A stretch of 64,000 nt of DNA from Bufo bufo (GCF_905171765.1 NC_053393.1:194326499-194390498); one strand, 5' to 3'; positions 11,221 to 23,225 are shown, counted from the stretch's first letter. Numbers and translations: made by a program. Notes: generated by a model from the letters alone, not told the origin.

Positions 11221-11451
11221 CTGTGTCTTGCACTGCCCATCCAGCTCTGCACTAGGTATTACACAGTATATCTGTTTTGCCTGTAATGTTTCTTTAAGGC
11301 CAAGATCACTGTTGTAATCTATCAATGAAGTATAGATTAAAGTGGAAAGCATATGCATGGAGGCAGAGGAATAACTAGAAATCCTTGGGCATCAATGTAA
11401 AATTTGTAACAAGGCTGTGTACAACACCTTTGGGGGCATTTTTTTTAATTA

Positions 11452-12186
11452 TTGCATTGTACAAATTTTGATCTAAAAATCATTTTTTCAATTAGTCTTT
11501 ATTAAAAATTTTGAGCAGTTTTCCCTGCACAGCTTTCAGTTTATCTAGTAGCAGGATCTGAATTATCTCTCTGCTCCCTCAGGCAGGGAGCTTATGGGCT
11601 CCTTATCTGTGATTTCTGACCTTATAAACAGTCAAGAAAATACTCCTTACCTTACTGATAAGAATATGGCTTAAATGAAACCTGTATTACACAGGCCCAT
11701 TGAGCAAGCGATTGTCGGGAGGGAAGCGTTCCCTCCTGGCAATATCTTGATAGCTAGCAGAGAAGAACGCTGCTATTACATGTAGCAGTCTCCTCCGCAG
11801 CATGTCTGTCTAGTGGTTTGCCGGCGGCAGATCATTATTAGACAACACGATCTGCTGCCAGCAAGTGCTGATTTTTAAGCATGCTTAAAAATCAGAAATG
11901 TCCGATGAACAAGCAATCAGCGGCCGTAAAACACTGCCAGATGATCGCTAACAAGTGTTCATAGGAGCGCTTGTTAGTAATTATGGGCCGAATAATTGGC
12001 CAGTGTAATACATCCTTAAGTGTTTATGACCTTTTAGTAATTTAGAGATAAGGGTTATTAGATGATGGTCACAAAGTGAAAGTACCATTCGCACAGCTAG
12101 ACAAACCATTAACCTTTTGTGACAGAACGGCTCAATATTTTTAATAAAGACCAATTGAAAAAATTGTTTTTAGTAAAATGCAATCA
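11452..12186. repeat. Foldback repeat with CAATT-AGTCTTTATTAAAA arms, interrupted
   Basis: The left arm includes ATTGCATTGTAC and TTTTTTCAATTAGTCTTT. The right arm contains their complements, AAAGACCAATTGAAAAAA and AAAATGCAATCAT. A separate MITE (11674-12018) sits in the middle. A related foldback is at 30971-31450. Non-coding, superfamily unassigned. Confidence 0.65.
11674..12018. repeat. Nested MITE with GTATTACAC ends
   Basis: CCTGTATTACACAGGCCCA at the left is mirrored by GGCCAGTGTAATACATCC at the right. Near its centre, 11868-11895 is a perfect 28-bp palindrome around AAGCATGCTT. Relatives are at 17830-18178, 58690-59052 and 62000-62321. It lies between the arms of another foldback. Confidence 0.7.
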
Positions 12187-12589
12187 TAAAAAAAATCACC
12201 GCCAAAGGTGTATACAGCCATTAAAATGAACCATTTATAAAAGTGGTATCTTCTGACCCTTGGGCCATCTCATGCAAGAGGACCCTTGTGTGACTGCTGC
12301 CTCTACAACCTCTATAGCTACAACCCCTGCTTGCATTGCTTTTGTATCCATTTTATGCATGCTTATACATGGATTAAAACGTGGTGTGAGCATAGCCCAC
12401 TAAATGGAAGCTTCCGCACATGCAGTTTACAGTAGATATAAAGGAAATCAAGATATGTTCTGCTCCTGCGTGTCAGCTGCACTGGCAGTGTGCGCCTCCT
12501 ATAATATGCTTCCCTTCATGTTAACTGCATACAGAACGAATAAACCTAAATACAAAACTTAATATATCTGGCAAAACATTTTATTGTGG

Positions 12590-13330
12590 CACCACCTAGT
12601 TTTTGTGCATTAGAAGGGATCTTTGTGAGGATGATTATAATGTCACTTTCTGACCTTTGCAGCTTGAATAATTGTAAATCATTGCTTCATAATGTGTCAG
12701 AGAATGTCTGTACTAGGCAATTAAATGGCAGAATATAATAGACCAAATTATGGCCTGTCATGTTTTCAACAACACAGTTAGTATTTGAGTTACACTTAAT
12801 CATTACGTGCATTAGCAACTTCATTGGAATCCAGCTTCAGGCTGAGCATGAAATACATTACATTATTTAAACCTCTAATGGTAGAAGTCATTTATTTGTG
12901 TTGAAGTGTGCAACATGCAGAGTTTCATAAAGCAAGAAACACTTGAGAGCTTAATTTATCCAAATCAAAGTCGAAATGCAGATAAACACAAGTGGCAAAA
13001 ATTAGTAATTTTTATAGGCTGGAAATATTTAAAAATACATGGTTGCGGGTAATTGTAGACAGCGGGAATAAATGAAAATTTCGGCTGGCTGGATGGACTC
13101 AAGCTGTTGTGTGCTTAAATCATCAGTTGCAGTGTACTGAGTATTTAACAATTCATAACACACAGGCTGGCTACAAATTGGACTCGATGGCACAGCTATT
13201 TTATTTGATGCTGTTGAGCAGAATATTTTGAAAACCTATAAACTTTCATATTCGGCTTATCTAAGGAAATGTTTTTTTACAACACATTTCAGATGATTTG
13301 TAACATATGTAAGTTAGTTTCTTTTAATTA
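12590..13330. promoter_or_regulatory. Candidate conserved non-coding block
   Basis: About 740 bp with no repeat signatures, balanced composition, and dense homeodomain-like and TALE-like motifs (TTAATCATTACG, AATTTATCC, AAATCATCAG). No open frame of note. In a window this full of transposons, such a clean island is a reasonable candidate for a conserved enhancer. This is inference without alignment. Confidence 0.3.
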
Positions 13331-13683
13331 ATCTTGGCTGTTATATTTCCCTTTTTATGTCCTACTGCCGACAACATGTAGGTTGTAGATCTGTTTCAGG
13401 CATCTTGTTAAGCCCTCAAGCAGCCACCATCAGTGAAGGTTTGATGGACAGTAGTAAAACTCCTCTTTCAAAGTAGGCTTCGCTTTGGGTGTTGTCACAC
13501 ATGCTGCTTTCACCCTCCAGGAAGATCCATAGAAAAGCAATATTTTATTGCTTGAAATTCTCTCAATTTTAGGGTCGTTACTCACTTTAATTTGGCATTG
13601 ACATTTTTTATGTAGGTTTTTAAAGTAACCACAGAACTTGTTTTGGCCGTTTGCAGTTTTTTTGCCATTTTTTGCACACAGTG

Positions 13684-14005
13684 TGCCACATTTACTAGTC
13701 ATAAAGATGGTATAAGGTTAGAGAAGTCGTCTAGACCTGCATCAGACTTACCACAGTGATTATTGCTGGATGATAAATGTGGTACAGGGATAGACATTTT
13801 TCTCTGACTCTATGCCATCTATTGCTTGACTTACTTTGAGACAGATTTTTCTGCCCACCCTCTTTTCTGCAAAGCTCCACCCTTTTCACTAAGCCCCACC
13901 ACCTTGTTGAGCATCCTGGAAAAAAGTGTAGAAACCCTAGATGTGCCAAATTGCACCAGTTTTGGATCACTTTTTAGTCGCAGACACATTAGCAAAATAT
14001 GGGCC
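13684..14005. repeat. MITE of the GGCCCAGATTTA family, copy 2
   Basis: The ends are degenerate: GTGCCACATTTACTAGTC at the left and GACACATTAGCAAAATATGGGCC over the right end. Internal matches to copy 1 in reverse orientation include CTGTGATAAAT-type and GGGGCTT-type motifs (here ATAAATGTGG and AAGCCCCACC). Confidence 0.55.
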
Positions 14006-14379
14006 AATGTCTCTTAACCACTAGAGTTTCTTTATGGCCTTTTACCCCCATAGAAAAGTTGTTGGCAAAATACCAAGAACTACAGCATGCAGCATTTTTG
14101 GAAAAAAGCAAGAAAAAAAAACTCCACCTAATTAACAAAACCACCAGGAGTACAGAAGGAACGAAAAAACACTTGTGTATCCTGCATTTCATACATTCCA
14201 TGGACCTTCAGCTAACAGTGGAGCTGGCATTTTTACATCAAAGAAACGCTGCAAAAGTGCAGAAAAGCACCACTAAAAGACTACAGGAGGAAAAAGACTT
14301 CTTTGAAGTGTTTATTGCTTTTGTTATGGTCTGGATTGCAGTAACACTACATGGAGTGTCTAAGTAGCATTTTATCACT

Positions 14380-14650
14380 TACCTGTGAAGAAAGGGATGC
14401 AAATGAGCTTGTACCAAGCTCTGCCTCTAATGCCACCAGCTATCCTATAAGTCAATGTTCAACCCTTGAGACATGACTCAGAAGTTAAATAAGCCAGCAC
14501 CTCATCTGCAGACTGCCTTTTCGGGGTGATTGCCCCTCATCAGTGCAGAGCGAGAGTGCTGGCTTAACTGGGTGTGAGGCCTAAGTGCTATCTCTCCTTG
14601 GGGAGAGAGCGCCTTAATTGGCGTGAGGAGACTTACAGGCCATACTGTGG
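14380..14650 (-). repeat. Probable dispersed retroelement fragment carrying the hammerhead
   Basis: The sequence around the ribozyme is unlike its neighbours. It has stable hairpins, e.g. CTCTCCTTGGGGAGAG near 14600 and GCGCCTTAATTGGCG near 14617. No reverse transcriptase or target duplication is visible. The unit boundaries are estimates. Confidence 0.4.
14505..14549 (-). ncRNA. Hammerhead ribozyme motif (type I, minimal stem III)
   Basis: Read on the minus strand from 14549 down. Stem I 5' strand UCUGCA (14549-14544), core box CUGAUGA (14543-14537), stem II GGGG/CCCC with a 6-nt loop CAAUCA (14536-14523), second core box GAAA (14522-14519), a short stem III/loop, the cleavage triplet GUC (14513-14511), and stem I 3' strand UGCAGA (14510-14505). 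Stem I is 6 perfect pairs. Beyond a small internal loop the flanks pair again: AAGCCAGCAC near 14491 with GTGCTGGCTT near 14556. All core bases of the two boxes are canonical, including the G10.1-C11.1 pair. Stem III is weak in this copy (one A-U pair). Hammerheads cleave their own backbone and are known in retroelements and satellites. I recall similar sequences as dispersed amphibian repeats, not verified. Confidence 0.75.
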
Positions 14651-17000
14651 AATGCTTCATTTCAACCTAACTCTTCAGTGTTCACTACATTAAAGAAATA
14701 AATTAGTGATGTATTTAAGTATTAATGGATAATGCATTGCCAAAAACGCCTTTTTAGTTTTTGATTTTGTTTTGTGGTTAGAGAAATGCAATAAAAGTTA
14801 AAAAAAATATATTACTCATCATTTTTTTGGGCATGTGTTAGGACTTTAGCCTATACGGCTCTGTATACTGCTGTACAGACCCTATCATGTGGAGTACATA
14901 TAGCGTGCAGTGAGATGTGCCACCTCTTTTTCTGTCGGATTCATAGAAATAGTAGACCCCTGTAATAATATATTAAGGCTCCTTGCAAAAGAGAGGCGTA
15001 ATATCACGGTGTGTATGGAGCCTTGAAGTGATTTATGTTGGTTTTTAATTAAGGATATTCGTTTACATATGAATCTAATAGACTGTATTTGTCCTTAGCT
15101 ATGAGGTAATGGTTGATCAAAACATTGATTCCAAATATTTTTTTTAGATTGTCGACCATTTGTTGATCCCTTTTATTTTTTGTCTATGACCGTCTCTGTC
15201 AACCGGTGATCTGCCATGTTGGATTCTTTCTCGTGTAGCTGCCCATACTTTGAAGTTTGTTAATATGGTGCATCATTGAAGAGGACCCACGTGGGATGTT
15301 TACATTTTTTTAAATAATTTTTTCTTTGTGCGTGGTTGTATATTTTCGTAATGTATGGTCAAACAGTCAGTTTTCCATTCAGAAGGCTAGTTTCTGTGTC
15401 AAGGCTGTGACTAGCGTAACAGTGACCCAACCATACTATTTGGAGAAAGGGAGATAGTCTTCCAGTAGCTGCACAGAGCGTGAGTAAATCTGTTACTGAG
15501 CTTCCATTAGCTCTACATGACTTACAGCCTATAGGCAATGCTCAGCAGTTGTCATAGATTTGTCAGAGTGGGGTTTTTTGTAGGTACCCTCAAGTGTTAA
15601 TATTTCTGAGTGTTTAGATTCCCGTTCTTTAGATAACCAGTAAAACATTTGACTGTTTGTGAAGAACATCTGACCTCATTTGACTGGATAATTCTCTTGT
15701 GATTAGTTTAGCTGTAGATACTTTGATTCTCTGGAGGTTAAAAGTATAAATCCTTTTCTAGTTGATCGTTCATACTGGGAACAAATGTATCTTTCGCTCC
15801 TTGAATTGCAGTACATCTCTCACTACTAGTTTTATAACGTTTGAGGCAAAGAGAAATGTTTTACGGTCAAACTGAAAGCATCTGATCTGGGAAATGCTGA
15901 AAATGTGAAATATTCATGGTCAAGTGGCCTGTTTATTAGCTAGTGCAGTCTTAAAGGTCCTTCTGTTCATGAGAAGTTCTGGAGCAGACTCTTCATCTTC
16001 CTGTGAAAAGCAATCGTAAGAAGCCCAGCAGGTGGATTGACATTACTTTTTCACTTGCCCCCATTGCCCTCTCTGCATCAGCAAACTTGAAAGTGCACCT
16101 TACCTCCAAGAATTGTAAGAGTCTTGAAAATGAACTAGATCCCACCGGTGAAATTTGTAGTTCAGAGCATCTCATTATACTGTACTTTACCTGATCAGAT
16201 GGCACTTAAAATTCTCAGCTTATCTACTTAAGTACCACTTACTTATGGATCTAATTCTCCATTCTGCTCTTACTGTTTTAATTTGTTCATGGTCATAGAT
16301 TTGTAAGAAATCCCTTTTAACACGTACGTAAACATGCATTTTTCATGCTCTCTTACAGGTACCTTTTGTTACTGTTCACCAAAGCTGTGTTTGTTCCCCA
16401 TATCTAAATACTTTTCATGTGTTTGTTGTAATATCGAGTTATGTCCCCTCCACCCCATACGACATTACTTAATTATGACCATTTTTCATCTCGCTTGTGC
16501 CAGCCACATTGAAGTAAAATCCTCATATACTACAACTGCACCTATGAGGATAGTGCTTTTGGATTGTCTGTTGGAAGCAGGGTGAATTAGGCTGTGCTCT
16601 AAAAACTCCACTCGGGCCTTAAACTGGTTTATCACTTAACTCTCGATATTACATTTTTAACTTGTAGGGTTTATAGCTTCAAGTCTCTTTATTGTTGTAT
16701 ATACATAAATCCAGCCATTATACCACACAGTGAGGAGACTGCTATCTTATTTCTGCAGGTTGTTTGTTTTTGTTGCTTTTTTTTTCTTTTGGGGGGGCAT
16801 TGCCATTATGCTTTGTTATTCATGCATTCATTAAGAAGACCGCCATAAAGTGCAACTTAAGACATTCAGCAGAATTTTAGATTATTTTTGCTTTAAATAG
16901 TTTTATCTTTCAGTATATTGTATACTGTTTGGAGAGAACATAATTGCCTTTTTTCCCTTTTTGTTTAGAGGGAAGAATTAAAGGACATGCCTTAAAGTCC
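14651..17000. other. Intronic stretch, no clear feature
   Basis: AT-rich, with T runs and no recognised exon. The part from about 15780 to 16260 has repeat-free, fairly balanced sequence with open frames on both strands, but no splice structure or domain. It could be another conserved block; evidence is weak. Confidence 0.35.
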
Positions 17001-17006
17001 CCTTAA

Positions 17007-17838
17007 GGCCTCTTTCACACGGGCGTCGCGTGTGAGGGCCGGATAGGATGCGGGTGCGTCGCGGGAAAATGCGCGATTTTTCCTCGGGAGTGCAAAGCGT
17101 TTTAATACGTTTTGCACGCGCGTGAGAAAAATCGGCATGTTTGGTACCCAGACCCGAAGCCGGACTCCTTCACAGAAGTTCAGGTTTTGGATCGGTGTTG
17201 TGTAAATTTTATTATTTTCCCTTATAACATGGTTATAAGGGAAAATAATAGCATTCTTAATACAGAATTCTAAGTAAATTAGGGATGGAAGGGTTAAAAA
17301 AAAATATATATATAATTATTAAACTCCCCTCATCCACTTGTTCGCGCAGCCTGGCTTCTCTTCTTTCTTCTTCTTTGATGACCTGGGAGGAAAAGGACCT
17401 TTGGTGACATCACTGCGCTCATCACATGGTCCATCACCATGGTGATGGACCCCTGTGATGAGCGCGGAGCCATCACATGGCCCATCACCCTACATCTCTA
17501 AGTTACTTAGCATTCTGTATTAAGAATGCTATTATTTTCCCTTATAGCCATGTTATAAGGGAAAATAATAAAAATCGGGTCCCCATCCCGATCGTCTCCT
17601 AGCAACCGTCCGTGAAAATCGCATCGCATCCGCACTTGCTTGCGATTTTCACGTAGCCCCATTCACGCATAATATAGAGCTTGCTGCGATTTTCACGCAA
17701 CGCGCAAGTGATGCGTGAAAATCACCGCTCATGTGCACAGCTCCATAGAAATTAATGGGTCTGGATTCAGTGCGGGTGCAATGCGTTCACCTCACGCATT
17801 GCACCCGCGCGGAAAACTCGCCCGTGTGAAAGAGGCCT
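17007..17838. repeat. Long DNA-element repeat with GGCCTCTTTCACACG ends, copy 1
   Basis: TTAAGGCCTCTTTCACACGG at the left is mirrored by CCGTGTGAAAGAGGCCTTA at the right. Inside is a second mirrored pair, about 17210-17275 and 17500-17570, both containing CCCTTATA-AC-ATG-type sequence (GGGAAAATAATAGCATTCTT and its complement). It flanks a core with CTTCTTTCTTCTTC and ATCACCATGGTGAT. The outer GATTTTCACGCA motifs are also repeated. No transposase. The ends suggest a PIF/Harbinger or hAT derivative, but the target duplication is not resolved. Copy 2 is at 56438-57277. Confidence 0.75.
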
Positions 17839-18178
17839 TACACGGGATAATATTACAGCAGATTGTCAGGAATTAACGCTACTGATCACTGGTGGAGGAG
17901 ACCTCCGTATTTACATGCAGCGATCTCCTCCAGAGATGGGGAGGAGCAATAACTAATGCCATTGCTCTTCCCCATAACGATTTGTTGTTTTCTGGCAGCA
18001 GATCGTGTTTACAAAGCACAATCTGCTGTTGGGGAAACAAGGAATTTTGCTTTTGCACAAACGATCCAATTACCCGATGAACGAGCGAAACAATCGGTTT
18101 CCACTGCCCGATCATGGCATTATGAACGCTTGTTAGCCATAATCTGTGCGATTCTCAGCCTGTGTAAAGGGCCCTTTA
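17830..18178. repeat. MITE of the TTACAC family next to the long repeat
   Basis: It starts at the right end of the preceding element with GGCCTTACACGGG and ends with CCTGTGTAAAGGGCC. Internal CTCCTCCAGAGATGGGGAGG and GCAGCAGATCGTG motifs match the 11674 and 62000 MITEs. Non-coding. Confidence 0.6.
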
Positions 18179-18378
18179 GTGTTTGGGGAGAAAATAAGAG
18201 CCACAGGTGTTACAAAGTAAAAATAAAATGCAGTACTCACCTCTCCAATCCCCTGCCGCTCCAGCACAGATGTTGTCCCTGACCGATCAATGGTTTCAGT
18301 GGTCACGTGTGATGATATTTATTGGTATTGCTCAGCCATGGATTCCATTACTATAGAAGTTATGACCTGATCGATTGT

Positions 18379-19371
18379 TTAACCCTTTTCAGCCTCTGAG
18401 GTTTTTCTTTTGCGTTTTCGTTTTGCGCTCCCTGCCTTCCCAGAGCCATAACTTTTTTATTTGTCTGTTCACATAGCCATATTAGGGATTGATTTCTGCG
18501 GGACAAGTTGTACTTTCCAACGCCACCATTTAATATTGCATATGATGTAGTGGGAAGCAGGAAAAAAAAAGCAATTCCACCACAGTTTTGCGTTTTTTTT
18601 TTTATTTTTACAACGTTCGATGTAGGATAAAACTGACCGGTTACTTTTATTCTACAGGTCAATACGAATCTGGCGATACCTTTTATATGTATAGTTTTTC
18701 TTGCGTTTTGATAGTAATAAAAAAATTAAAAAGTGGGGAAAAAAATCTGTTATTTTTTTGTCGCCATATTTTGACCCCTATAACTTTTTTGTAATGATGT
18801 ATACGGAGCTGTATGGGGGCTCATTTTTTGCAGGCCGATCTGAAGTTTTCATTGATATCATTCTGGGGTGTGTATGGCTTTTTTTGATCACTTTTTATTA
18901 AATTTTTTTGTAGAAAATGAAGTGACCAAAAACGGCTAATCGGCCATTTGGACGCTTTTTTCAGTTTTGCTGTTTGCCGTATGGGGTATATATTTTTATA
19001 CTATGGGCGTTTTCGCACATTGCGACACCCATGATGTGTATTTTAAAAAAAAAAATTGTTTTTATTTTTACATAGGGAACTATAACATGCAATCATTAGA
19101 TTGCTATCATCATAGACTCCATTGCACTTGCATTGGAATCTATGATGATTTTACTACTTTCCTATGGAGCCCTATTACAGGCAAGGGCTCTAATAGGAAA
19201 TACTATTCAGCAGCCTTCTGTCATTCACAAAGACAGGGGATGCTTCACACATGCTCCGCCTCCTCTGATCGCCGCACGGGGGAGCCGGAGCATAACCGGA
19301 AGTGCCCGCTTTAGGTTTTCAGCGTGCTCAGATGCCGTGGTCCGGATTGACCACGGCATCTGAGGGGTTAA
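18379..19371 (-). repeat. piggyBac-like repeat, complete copy of about 1 kb
   Basis: TTAACCCTTTTC at the left and TGAGGGGTTAA at the right, so TTAA targets with CCC/GGG ends. Next to the right end is a strong hairpin, GATGCCGTGGTC pairing with GACCACGGCATC (19331-19360). The internal sequence matches, in opposite orientation, the long repeat 45092-50522: for example TATTCTACAGGTCAATACGA here and TCGTACTGACCTGTAGAATA there. No transposase frame. Non-autonomous. Confidence 0.75.
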
Positions 19372-19537
19372 ATGTCTGCGATTGACATTACTGCCGCGGG
19401 TGTCTGCTATAAGAAGAAGGCTTCCACCCGCGACTATGGCGTTTAAAGGTAAATAGATTGTGCTATTGTAAAAGAGTAAAGGAAACATGACTGAATTGTG
19501 AACAGAGCCTTATTTCTGTGTTTCTACACCTTTGTGG

Positions 19538-19784
19538 TTAAAGGGGTTTTCCAGGTATCTTCAGGTCATTAATATCTGATCAGTGAGGGCCCGATACCAG
19601 AACTCCGGTGCCAGAACTAGCTCTTGAATCGAATAGGAAGCTCAGCTCCGTTCAACGTGTAGTGGCTGTGCCAGGGAAAAGCTGATTGGTGGGAATGCAG
19701 GGTGTCGGACCCCCACCGATCAGATATTAATGACCTATTCTGTGGATTGGTTATCCGTATTAGGAGCCCGGAAAACCCATTTAA
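19538..19784. repeat. T2/Kolobok-like MITE, TTAA target
   Basis: TTAAAGGGGTTTTCCAGG at the left is mirrored by CCGGAAAACCCATTTAA at the right. Internal GATCAGATATTAATGACC and a GTCGGACCCCCACCGATC block recur in the MITEs at 20279, 27037, 29874 and 32702. Confidence 0.85.
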
Positions 19785-20278
19785 TGCCTCAGACCTCCAC
19801 AATATGAGTTTCTACTGTAATCCACCCCTAGAGTATAAGTGCAGTTTTTAAAGTATCTCTCCTGGCTCCCTCTCACTGTGGCTCATTCTTCCTGCGCTGG
19901 GCTGGACCTCAGCTCTCCTTGCATTGACTTCCTGGGGAGCTTATGATAGACTTGTGTTTGTACATAGCAGCCAGTATTAAGAGGTGGAGCTTCAGGGAGA
20001 GGGTGAGTAGCTTGAACCATTTGTGAGACAGGAGGCGGATTTCAGACTACTCCTTGTAGGAACTAGCTAAGCTGTAGTCATAGTCTACTGTTCTGCACAA
20101 TGGAGCTGCTCTGCAAACCAGTCAAGCAGCAAGTACTAAGTAAAAGGTATTGACATAACATTTTTGAATGACTGGAATAAATGTATCAAGATTATAGGGG
20201 ATGCTTTCAAGCAGCAAATACAAGGTACATTTATGACCTGCATGTTGGACTGATATTAAAGGGGTGGGAGCAAATAAG
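19785..20278. other. Non-coding stretch, solo T2-like end at 20265
   Basis: Ordinary intronic sequence. TTAAAGGGGTGGGAGC near 20265 resembles a MITE end but overlaps the start of the next element without its own partner. Confidence 0.4.
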
Positions 20279-20610
20279 TTAAAGGAATTGTCCATGATTT
20301 TAATATTGATTGGCAGGGGTCTGACAACACACATCCTCTCTCATCAGTTGCTTCCAAGTAGCTCCGGTGCTGGAAGTTGATGCTAGAACTACACTGCTCA
20401 TTCCATTGTGTAGTGGACAGAGCAGCACAGCAGTAAGTAGCTGTGTCTACTTCAGGTAGGATGGAGCTGTGTATTTCTGGCAACCAGGCTTCTAGTGCTT
20501 GAACTGCTGCAGAACAGCTGATCAGCGGGGTGTTGGACCCCTGCTGATCAGATATTGATGGCCTGTCCTGAGCATAGATTGTCAATAGTAAAGTCTGAGT
20601 AATTCTTTAA
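20279..20610. repeat. T2/Kolobok-like MITE, TTAA target
   Basis: TTAAAGGAATTGTCCATGA at the left, GAGTAATTCTTTAA at the right. It contains the shared core AGCTGATCAGCGGGGTG followed by GATCAGATATTGATGGCC. The terminal repeats are more diverged than in the 19538 copy. Confidence 0.75.
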
Positions 20611-21084
20611 TGACCAACTGTATAAGTTATGCCTTGCTTGATTAGTTATTGCAACAATTTAGATGTATCCATTGACACCTTTTAGATAAAATGGGTTCAT
20701 ACAAATTCAGGAAAGGTTTTATGTAAGCTCATTTTTTTATAGAAAACATATTTTTGGCTTATTCTTTTTGTTTTTGGCACTACTATGCCATTGAACATTA
20801 AATACAAAATATTGACCTTCTGTAGCAGTCAGCACAGAGAGATAAAAGTCCTATATAGACAGCTGTGAGGGGAGGTTTTTATCTGAAGGGTAATTCTCAC
20901 TATAATAATAGGTGTAGAATTGAGAAAATAGTTTAACAGCTGTATTGTTCTGTTGATAGACCTAGATAAAGATGCCCACAAAAGAGCAATGCACTTATCA
21001 CTGAGTGAATGGTCTGGCTGAGAAAGTCAAGTGAGGCTGTTTGCTATCCTATTAGAAAATGACCCCCTGTTTAAATCACTTTTT
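20611..21084. other. Non-coding stretch, no feature seen
   Basis: AT-rich intronic sequence with no repeat ends or coding signal. Confidence 0.4.
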
Positions 21085-21381
21085 TAAGGGTCCATTCACA
21101 CATCCGTGTGTGTTTTGCAGATCCACGGATCCGCAAAACACGGACAGCGGCAATGTGCTTTCCGCATTTTGCGGACCGCACATTGCCGGCACTAAGAGAA
21201 TATGCCTATTCTTGTCCGCTATTGCGGACAAGAATAGGACATGTTCTATTTTTTTCAAGATCGGAATTGCGGACCCGGAAGTGCGGGTCCGGACGTTGTG
21301 CGGTCCCATAGAAATTAATGGGTCCGCAATTCCGTTCCGCAAAATGCGGAATGGAATTGCGGATGTGTGACTGGAGCCTTA
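21085..21381. repeat. MITE with CATTCACACATCCG ends
   Basis: AAGGGTCCATTCACACATCCG at the left is mirrored by GCGGATGTGTGACTGGAGCCTT at the right. The interior is dense in alternating palindromic pieces (TCCGCAAAACACGGA, TGCGGACCCGG, GGACCGCA), so both strands show open frames that are artefacts of symmetry. Style is that of Harbinger/hAT-derived MITEs. Confidence 0.75.
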
Positions 21382-23225
21382 GTTTAACATATTCTAAAAT
21401 CATTTTTGATGATGTTATTTTTAACTTTCCATGTCACTTTTTATATTTTAAACTAAAACCCCAAATCTTGCTGTTTTTTGCACTTCCCACTATGTCTAAT
21501 AATTGGTGCCACTTCTTGGTTTGTACAGATCACATTACTGCGGTTATCTACAATCAGAAAATAAAAATCTACAATCAGAAAATAAAAACAGATTAGAAAA
21601 AAGGAGATGTGTTACTATCTGGTTTTAACTGGCAGATAAAAGTTTTGGTGACACTTTAACTTTTAAGAGACAGAATGGGAAGCAGAATACATGGAGTGAC
21701 TTAAATAATTATATCCAGAAAACCATCCGCAAATTATCTAGAAAATCACCCATCCATTTTGTTGTAAAAAAAAAAAAAAAAAAAAGAAACAACAACCTAG
21801 AATACTCATATATAGGTTGTTACTATGGGATAAAAATGTTTGATGAAAGTGTCCCTTTAAATTGTAAAATCTTCATGTGTATAGGTCATAGTCGCAACCT
21901 TTCTCTGTCTTTATCCTTGGTGTCTTTTTTCCCTTTTCATTCTCCATATGTCCACACTCTGGATTGGTGTCCACATATGGCCTGGATGTTAAGATATTTC
22001 TGCCATCTAGAGATGAAATATCAAACTATGTGACATCACATTTCTACATCTACACACAATATCCACAGGAGTAAAACGGGGATCTTTTTTTGCAATTTCC
22101 TTAGTGCTAGGCTGAGAAACTCATCCATTATGAATGATGTACTGCACTTGATTTACCTTAGCTACATCTTTTTAGATGCTGTCTTACATTTGGATAAATT
22201 ATCACTTGGCAGTTTGTAAAAGGTAATCGGTGGTAGGGGGCTCACCACAAAGAGACTCCTACAAACAAGGATGATGATGCCACATTTCCCAATTTCTATT
22301 CATTTCAGCTTTTATTTTGTTACCCCATGTATTATGTGTGAACATGTGTTATAGGAGTACACATTCCTTCCGTACTGCATAGACAATTGACGTGGCCACC
22401 CCTCAGCTGTCTCCCACGCAAGTGTACAAATGGCCTTTTTGTTTCCCTATTCAGAAAGCATCACACCTTTCAAATCAAGCCAAAATGGACTGTCATCTGT
22501 TTTGATCACGAGTGTTTGCTCCTACTTTACCAGTGAAAAATCTTATAATGCAGACGTGTGGCTCATATAAAGTAAGCAGTCTTGTCAACAACAGCTCTCA
22601 ATTTGTCTTGCAGCAAGAACAAGTAATCCTCCAAAAATATGTTTGGCTGTCATCTCATATCCTGTTTGCCTAATGCCAGTCTGCAGTATAATTGTATTCC
22701 TCCCCCTTCCCGCCCCACCCCAGTTGTTCTCTTTCAGCTACAATCTAATGGACAATATGATCTACATGCATGATACAGCTGATTAACTGCTAGTGCTTAC
22801 ATAGACTAAAGACATGTTAGTCTATTAAATCAAATGACTAACCCGTTCAGCAGAAACTTCTCACTATCTGTGATCTTATGGACTAGGGATAATAATACCT
22901 CTGCATTTTTCTGAAATGTTGAATTTATTCCCACCAAACCTTGATACTTTTTCATCTGTTATATTGTTTGATCTAGTATTATCAGACTCAAATGTTAAAA
23001 AAATTTTTTATTATCTTCTACTATGGCTGATACAAATGCTTTTTGAGAATTGGTTAGCTGAAAATGTGGTCCAAGACTAGAACCCCCTTTAACTAAAGCA
23101 TTAATGGCTAAAGCCTTTACACATGGGATCTACTTTCATGTTAGATGATTTATAAGGTGTCCCTGGTCAGGTGCATGTGACGCACAGAAGACAACATTGC
23201 ATAATATTTTTCTCAGACTCTTACA
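21382..23225. other. Intronic stretch, no clear feature
   Basis: Contains a poly-A tract at about 21766-21785 and a short tandem AATCTACAATCAGAAAATAA duplication at about 21548-21590. No MITE ends or exons are recognised. The interval 22200-22850 is repeat-poor. Confidence 0.4.

Noticed and set aside
21059..21403. Overlapping open frames on both strands
   Set aside because: They derive from a palindromic MITE with alternating complementary segments.
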